Below are positions 58,608-64,000 of a stretch of DNA of 64,000 bases, one piece after another (the first letter of the stretch is position 1; each line of letters opens with the position of its first letter). Source of the DNA: Cristatella mucedo (taxonomy: Eukaryota; Bryozoa; Phylactolaemata; Cristatellidae); the NCBI GenBank assembly GCA_009760855.2, contig WPIO01000008.1, positions 6,858,501 through 6,922,500 of the forward strand, written 5' to 3'. The notes beneath the pieces were generated by a model. The model saw only the letters and a program-made list of their open reading frames with translations. It was not told the DNA's origin and searched no databases. The translations under genes and the position numbers were made by a program.

Positions 58608-60506
58608 TCATGATCAAATGAAATTCACGCTTTATTAAAATAAAACCAACTCAGTATAATTAGAAGAATAATGGATGGATTGGAAGGATGGTCTCTAATG
58701 GAGCGAGCGGCGGCGGCGGTTGCAGCGGCAGCGGCGAGCTATACTGTTCGGTCCCGCGGAAGTTCGGTCCCGCTCGACGCCGCCAGGAACGTGTTCCTAG
58801 CCGTCAAAGTGGGCTTGCGCTACGGCGTGCCGCGCGTTCCTGCAACTGAGCGCTAAGCCTAAGAGGTCTACTGAGTATAAATCGAGCTCAAGAGATCTAG
58901 TTACGCCCTAATACACAGTAATTAAAGCGCGGAGTACGAGCAAGGGTGAATTTAGAAGGCGGAGGCGCAGCCCACCCTAAACCCTAAAACCTAAAACCTA
59001 AACACTAAACCCTAAAACCCTAAACACTACACGCTAAAATCCCAAAACCTTAAATTATAAATCCTAAATCCTAACAACCCTAAACCTTAAACTCTAAACC
59101 CTAAACACTAAAACCTAAACCCTAAACCATATACCGAGGGGGGAATGTCCTACCCCAGGGGGGAACGTCCAGGGGGAAATGTCCGTACCCCACCTATGCG
59201 ACCTGCTTGCTCCTGTGATGTGTTCTCGCATCGCCCGGTCCTCGACGTCTAGTTGTCTCGCTATGCTGCGTGCTAATTTGAAATCTGTTGGCGATAGAGC
59301 ACTAAGTTCGTTTTTCAGCCCCGGAAGTATGGAATTCGCTTCCGGCTACAGTCACTACCGGAATGACCGTGCATGGAATAAGTCTCAGTTAGAGACTCCT
59401 CCGTTCCATTCATCCCCTCGCTTTAGCGAACTTCTCTTTTTTGTTCCTCTTACCTGTGCACGATTCGGTAAATGCAACTAGCCAGAGGTCAAACCAACCG
59501 ATAGCCATAAGGGTCTTCACGTTTGCATTAGCATGCTGGCCTAAGCACGATACTGGATGCTTAATACCTTGCATGTCACTAATCCTTGGTTATTAATTTT
59601 TCTCTAGCGAGTTTAAAGCGTCTGGGTAGAAATTTAGATATCTCAGGGAGCTACAAAGCGACACGTTATAATAATTAAATCTTAGCATAAGCAATTCCTA
59701 TTTCTCGCGCAAGAGAAATTGAAGACTCACCTCCTCGTCCAAGCCGCTCTTGATGTATCCTCGTTCTCACACTAACTAGTTGTGAGGGAACTTGACTTTG
59801 CAGTCTGTGGAGACCGTACGAGGGCTCGCAGACTGCCTAAGCAGCCGCAAGCTCACGGGCGGTGGAAGGGCAGACGATGATTTGGCAGATGAATCGGCAG
59901 TCCTGCCCAAATCCATGCATTGGCAGCATCTGTGGGGACATCCCTCTATCACAAACTGCCGCCAGCTGTCGGGCGGGTTCGGAATGAACAATGGCTCGAC
60001 AGTGCAAGAAGCAACGCTTGCGTGAAATATAAGGGCTGCCGAAGGAGTACAACGAGAGGGGAGGGCTAGATCCCTCGACGCCAGCAGCCGTCTAGTGTGT
60101 GTAGACTGGGCTTGGGCGGCGTAGTTTGAAATCAAGGTTTTGGTGCTGGAGCCAGCAGACTTGTTGCTCGGTCGCGTTACCCGGCCCAACGACAGGTCGT
60201 TCGGAGGGCTGTCACTCTAGAGCTAAACGGTTTAATGGCATTGCGGAAAGGGCACAGTGCCATTCTTTTGTTGTTTTCGTTCATTCTCAATGGTACAATC
60301 CTTTTATTATCAATTTGAAGGCCACCATACAGGAATTCCGAGATCGTCAGTTTCCTGGAAGCATTGACTACGCCAACATGTTCGAGTTTTTAAGACGAGC
60401 AGATCTGAAGAACAGCGTCGAGCTGACTCGGCAGATTCACCCCCAGTTGCAGGACTTCAGTTTGTGGCTGAAAGACAACCGAGGCGCACTTGAGGCAGTG
60501 CTGTGA
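51295..60506 (+). CDS. NMRAL1: NmrA-like (NMRAL1/HSCARG-type) protein, 4 exons
   Basis: Exons 51295-51541, 53708-53959, 56763-56959 and 60321-60506 have GT/AG borders and consistent phases (1, 1, 0). They encode 293 aa; the human protein is about 299 as I recall. Shared words include the LPVTAVSVPPFYEYFTGLL block (human VPMTSVRLPCYFENLL) and the C-terminal FPGSIDYANMFEFLRRADLK (human FPGARDLANMFRFY). NMRAL1 is a cytosolic, NADPH-sensing, atypical short-chain dehydrogenase-like regulator. Here the N terminus reads FIDGDLGW at residues 7-14 where the family has a GGTGAQGG-type loop, so dinucleotide binding is doubtful. Introns hold LINEs, SINE-1, microsatellites and the CCCTAAA-bearing element. 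Confidence 0.87.
52298..52456. repeat. (TA)n(TG)n microsatellite
   Basis: About 40 TA units (interrupted) followed by about 35 TG units, in intron 1 of the NmrA-like gene. Confidence 0.97.
53708..53959 (+). CDS. NMRAL1: NmrA-like exon 2
   Basis: The acceptor TATACAG leads to (V)AIGKSIGQACKVARVPCVI, HYDAKAEIFEHLKFSLQLPV and TAVSVPPFYEYFTGLLKPAT, with donor G|GTACGT. An upstream ATG at 53629 opens the same frame but precedes the acceptor and is probably not used. Confidence 0.88.
54185..54495 (+). mobile_element. LINE family B, 3' end
   Basis: TCACTTACGCAACGACGTCT, GAAGTCTGTTGGCTACCCTA and GGAGTTTCAGACGAAGAAAC correspond to the family B end. Confidence 0.82.
54495..54665 (+). mobile_element. 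SINE-1 copy
   Basis: GTGATGGCTCACTAGGTAAG (A-box side), GTGGGTTCAAATCTGC (B-box side), then AAGGCTCTTCTGTTGCTATA and AAAGAGGCTGTTAAATCAGG. Confidence 0.8.
54720..55012 (-). mobile_element. LINE family A, 3'-end copy
   Basis: (AAT)n, then GATAAAGTGCCCTCAGAGAA and the rest of the 3' UTR to CGGGAGGCAGTTCCA, where a GA microsatellite takes over. Confidence 0.88.
55013..55143. repeat. (GA)n microsatellite
   Basis: About 40 GA units followed by GACAGA variants, expanded within or beside a LINE A copy. Confidence 0.97.
55675..56135 (-). mobile_element. Diverged LINE (family A-like) 3' part
   Basis: The CCCTAAGATAACCAAATCTC and ACATATGCTGGAAAG blocks echo the LINE A 3' end. Further right, the minus strand reads broken end-of-ORF2 words. 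This may represent a third related family. Confidence 0.6.
56763..56959 (+). CDS. NMRAL1: NmrA-like exon 3
   Basis: The acceptor GATTTTAG leads to (D)FPDLGGAALDMISLADAAE, CIRQILTHRNQFINKTLSLS and a GTKLTGKDVASTLTQLF stretch, ending FRQ at donor GTGAGA. It corresponds to the MDGMSVSDLGPVVL...IGLS region of the family. Confidence 0.88.
57585..57655 (-). mobile_element. tRNA-like SINE relic
   Basis: Minus strand: TTAGCCCAGCGGCGAGGAGC (A-box-like TAGCCCAGCGG) and, about 40 nt on, ACTCGGGTCGCAACTC (B-box-like). Only the head is recognisable. Confidence 0.4.
58280..58459 (+). mobile_element. LINE family A-like copy, left part (split)
   Basis: AARLVSHKRRSCRIATLLSE and LHWLLIKHQIYFKILCLFYR lead to APAYLC, where the copy is interrupted. 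It resumes at 59192. Confidence 0.8.
58460..59191. mobile_element. 732-bp element with 9-bp target duplication and CCCTAAA-like repeats
   Basis: Flanked by ACCTATGCG at 58451-58459 and 59192-59200. The ends carry inverted GGGGTA(C)GGACATTTCCCC-type blocks. Inside are (CA)n(TA)n near 58566-58610, a GCGGCGGCG stretch, and degenerate (CCCTAAA)n at 58973-59129. There is no transposase. Superfamily unknown; a 9-bp duplication is usual for MULE-type elements (inference). Confidence 0.75.
58973..59129. repeat. Degenerate (CCCTAAA)n telomere-like repeat
   Basis: Repeated CCCTAAA, CCCTAAAA, CCTAAAA and ACACTAAA units over about 155 bp. The unit is TTTAGGG-like, not the TTAGGG usual for animals. It lies inside the transposon-like element. 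Confidence 0.9.
59192..59420 (+). mobile_element. LINE family A-like copy, right part
   Basis: Resumes with CDLLAPVMCSRIARSSTSSC and LRANLKSVGDRALSSF, continuing the frame lost at 58459. Confidence 0.78.
60321..60506 (+). CDS. NMRAL1: NmrA-like exon 4 (terminal)
   Basis: After acceptor ATTTGAAG the frame reads ATIQEFRDRQFPGSIDYANM, FEFLRRADLKNSVELTRQIH and PQLQDFSLWLKDNRGALEAV, ending L and TGA at 60504-60506. It matches the family C terminus ending in a short W-L-x-x-x-x-G segment. Confidence 0.9.
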   Translation, partial: ATIQEFRDRQFPGSIDYANMFEFLRRADLKNSVELTRQIHPQLQDFSLWLKDNRGALEAVL

Positions 60507-60529
60507 GATTGAGACGGCAATATTGATCT

Positions 60530-62199
<1,670 letters not shown>

Positions 62200-63085
62200 A
62201 TAATAATGCACTTGATAAAGCGCCCTCAGAGAACTCAATCTCATTCTAGGCGCTTTACATTTGCTGTAAAGGGAAATGCGATTGAATGGTGAGTGTTATC
62301 AGTTGGGGTTAGTGACAGCAAGCACAGTGTCAGCACGCATAAGCACATCAAGGACGAATCACAGTGATCCACTATATGCTGTCCGAAATAAGTGTTTTTA
62401 AGTTTTTTTTAATGTGGTCAAGTCAGGAAATGTTGCGATGGAAGTCGGGAGTAAGTTCCAGGCTTTGGGAGCATACGAACTAAATGCACGGTCTTCAAAG
62501 GATTTTAGGTTTGTATGAGGTATTGGTAAACTATTGGATTCCGAAAAGAGGATGGTACTATGCTTGGCCTGGTGGGGGAGTAGATCTGAGAGATAGACTG
62601 GAGCCAAAGAATGAAGTGACCCAAAAGTGAGCGACAAAATCTTGAAGTCGATCCGTTGCTTGACTGGGTGGGAGCCAGTGCAGGTCGGTGAGAAGTCATG
62701 TGATGTGGCAACTGCGACGCTCACGACAGACAAGCCTAGCTGCAGAGTTTTGCTCCAGCTGTCAGTGCCTGATTGCACGTGCCGGTAGGCCAGCAAGCAG
62801 TGAGTTACAGAAGTCAAGACGAGATGTCACAAATGCATGGACCAAATTAGATGTGGTATCCTTATCTAAACAAGCCCGAATTTTAGCAAAGTTATGTAGC
62901 TAAAATTAGGCAGACTTGATTGTAGAGCTAATGTGATTGTCTACCGAAAGGTCGCATTGGAACATGACACCTAGATTTCGAGCAGATTCAACAGGAGATA
63001 CGCTGGCAGAGCCGGTTTTGAGTGTTAGCCTTTCCAATTTCTGAATCATACTTGGTTTGCCCATAACTAGTAAGTTAGTTAGATT
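62200..63085 (-). mobile_element. LINE family A copy, 3' part
   Basis: An AATAATGCACTTGATAAAGC start and 3' UTR, then minus-strand words TNLKSFEDRAFSSYAPKAWN, HPVKQRIDFKILSLTFGSLH, VESARNLGVMFQCDLSVDNH and LLVMGKPSMIQKLERLTLKT up to about 63085. Confidence 0.92.
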
Positions 63086-64000
63086 CGATAGGCGACCGAC
63101 GACTTTACGAACACGCCTCCTGCCTCTATATTCCTGGTCTCGCCCTGTTGGTGCCTCCCTCGCCAGAGCATGGACGTTCAGCCGGCCTCGGACGAGAAAG
63201 GGGAAGGAGCGCTGGCCAGTCAGACTACCGCCGACCGAAGCCTTTTTAAAACGCCATTTATAAAGAGTGTAACCCATTTACTGAACACGAGTCTGCGCCC
63301 GAAGACTAACTACGCGACAGATTTACGTAAACACAACTAAAACTATGGCAGAACATTGCCGAAAGAAACAACTTGAAACGCCAAAGGCGCATTGCCCAGA
63401 AAAGCTCCCAGGCCCCTCTTTAAAGTTTGGCATGCGGGTACAAATCTCCGCGAAGAGGGCGTTGCATCCTGTAGCATCTGCAGGCGTGCACATCAAAAAT
63501 GAAATATGCAGCTTCATGGTAGCCTCCTCTATCCCATAATGATGGCACCGACCGGAAATCTAACCTGAAAACGGACGACTCTGACCTTTCGCGGAATGCG
63601 GCCGTGCTAGCATACTTTATGAGCTCAGTCCTGGAAAAAAGTGGTAGGTCTTCTCCGGAGGGGAGACCTTAGATGTTCCCGCCGAATGCACGTAACCCTA
63701 AGCGCCTCTAGCTAGATTCGTCTTCTCAGCTCCAACAGCTTCTCCTTAGAAGCTGTTGGAGAGCCTCGATCGCTCGACAAAGCTGCGCTGGTGCACAGCA
63801 TCTGTGCACAATGAATAGAGACTTCCTCATTCGTTCGCTCGCAATGGTGCTCACCATCATCGGAGCGTGCAAAAACGGGCCGCGAAAGCAAGGGCATGGG
63901 TGAGTTTAGGCGGTTGAAATCCCTCCCAAAGATCTGGCTTACGGAAGGGGCTGCCACAACCACTATTATAGCCTTTCCAGTCTCTCCCTCTGTCAAGTCC
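63086..64000. other. Right edge, unassigned
   Basis: Short open frames only. One small hairpin at 63730-63761. No gene recognised. Confidence 0.4.
63730..63761. repeat. 14-bp hairpin with 4-nt loop
   Basis: CTCCAACAGCTTCT, loop CCTT, then the perfect complement AGAAGCTGTTGGAG. Confidence 0.9.

Overview
The window is nuclear DNA from an animal, most likely a non-vertebrate metazoan. It carries spliced genes with GT/AG introns of 0.1 to 6 kb, long dinucleotide microsatellites, at least two L2/CR1-type LINE families, tRNA-derived SINEs, LTR elements and several DNA transposons. I cannot place the species more narrowly. Most long open frames are transposon relics or microsatellite translations. 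The real host genes are built from short exons, many of which can only be found by splice-site reading.

Three host genes are supported. (1) On the minus strand, about 1290 to 23686, lies an orthologue of STKLD1, a NEK-like kinase domain followed by armadillo-like repeats. I reconstructed eleven exons with consistent intron phases (460 codons). The 3' end is off the left edge or unrecognised. All canonical kinase residues are present. (2) On the minus strand, 29564 to 40742, lies a seven-exon orthologue of CFAP157, a coiled-coil ciliary/basal-body protein, predicted at 674 aa. Its last exon runs into transposon-derived sequence. (3) On the plus strand, 51295 to 60506, lies a four-exon NmrA-like (NMRAL1/HSCARG) protein of 293 aa that lacks the usual glycine-rich NAD(P)H loop. 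CFAP157 and the NmrA-like gene are divergent, about 10.5 kb apart.

The rest is dense repeat. LINE family A has 3' ends made of (TTA)n after a conserved 3' UTR and about twenty copies. LINE family B has 3' ends of (ATTAC)n-like tails and about seven copies. SINE-1 and SINE-2 are tRNA-derived. The 3' half of SINE-2 resembles the 3' end of LINE A, as in a LINE/SINE partnership. A gypsy-like gag-protease-RT fragment sits inside a LINE copy and ends in a fold-back at the RT active site. Two related LTRs are visible at 25251-25538 and 48236-48539. DNA transposons include a 119-bp hAT element of SPIN type with a perfect 8-bp target duplication, a Harbinger-type element with TTA duplications, a pogo-like relic, and a 732-bp element with 9-bp duplications that carries (CCCTAAA)n-like repeats. 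A 65-bp perfect inverted repeat lies at 48725-48913.

The observations I rate highest are the SPIN-like insertion (possible horizontal transfer), the 65-bp hairpin, the catalytically complete STKLD1, the NmrA-like protein without its nucleotide-binding loop, the gypsy fold-back and the shared LINE/SINE tail. All gene names rest on recalled protein families. No database search was possible.
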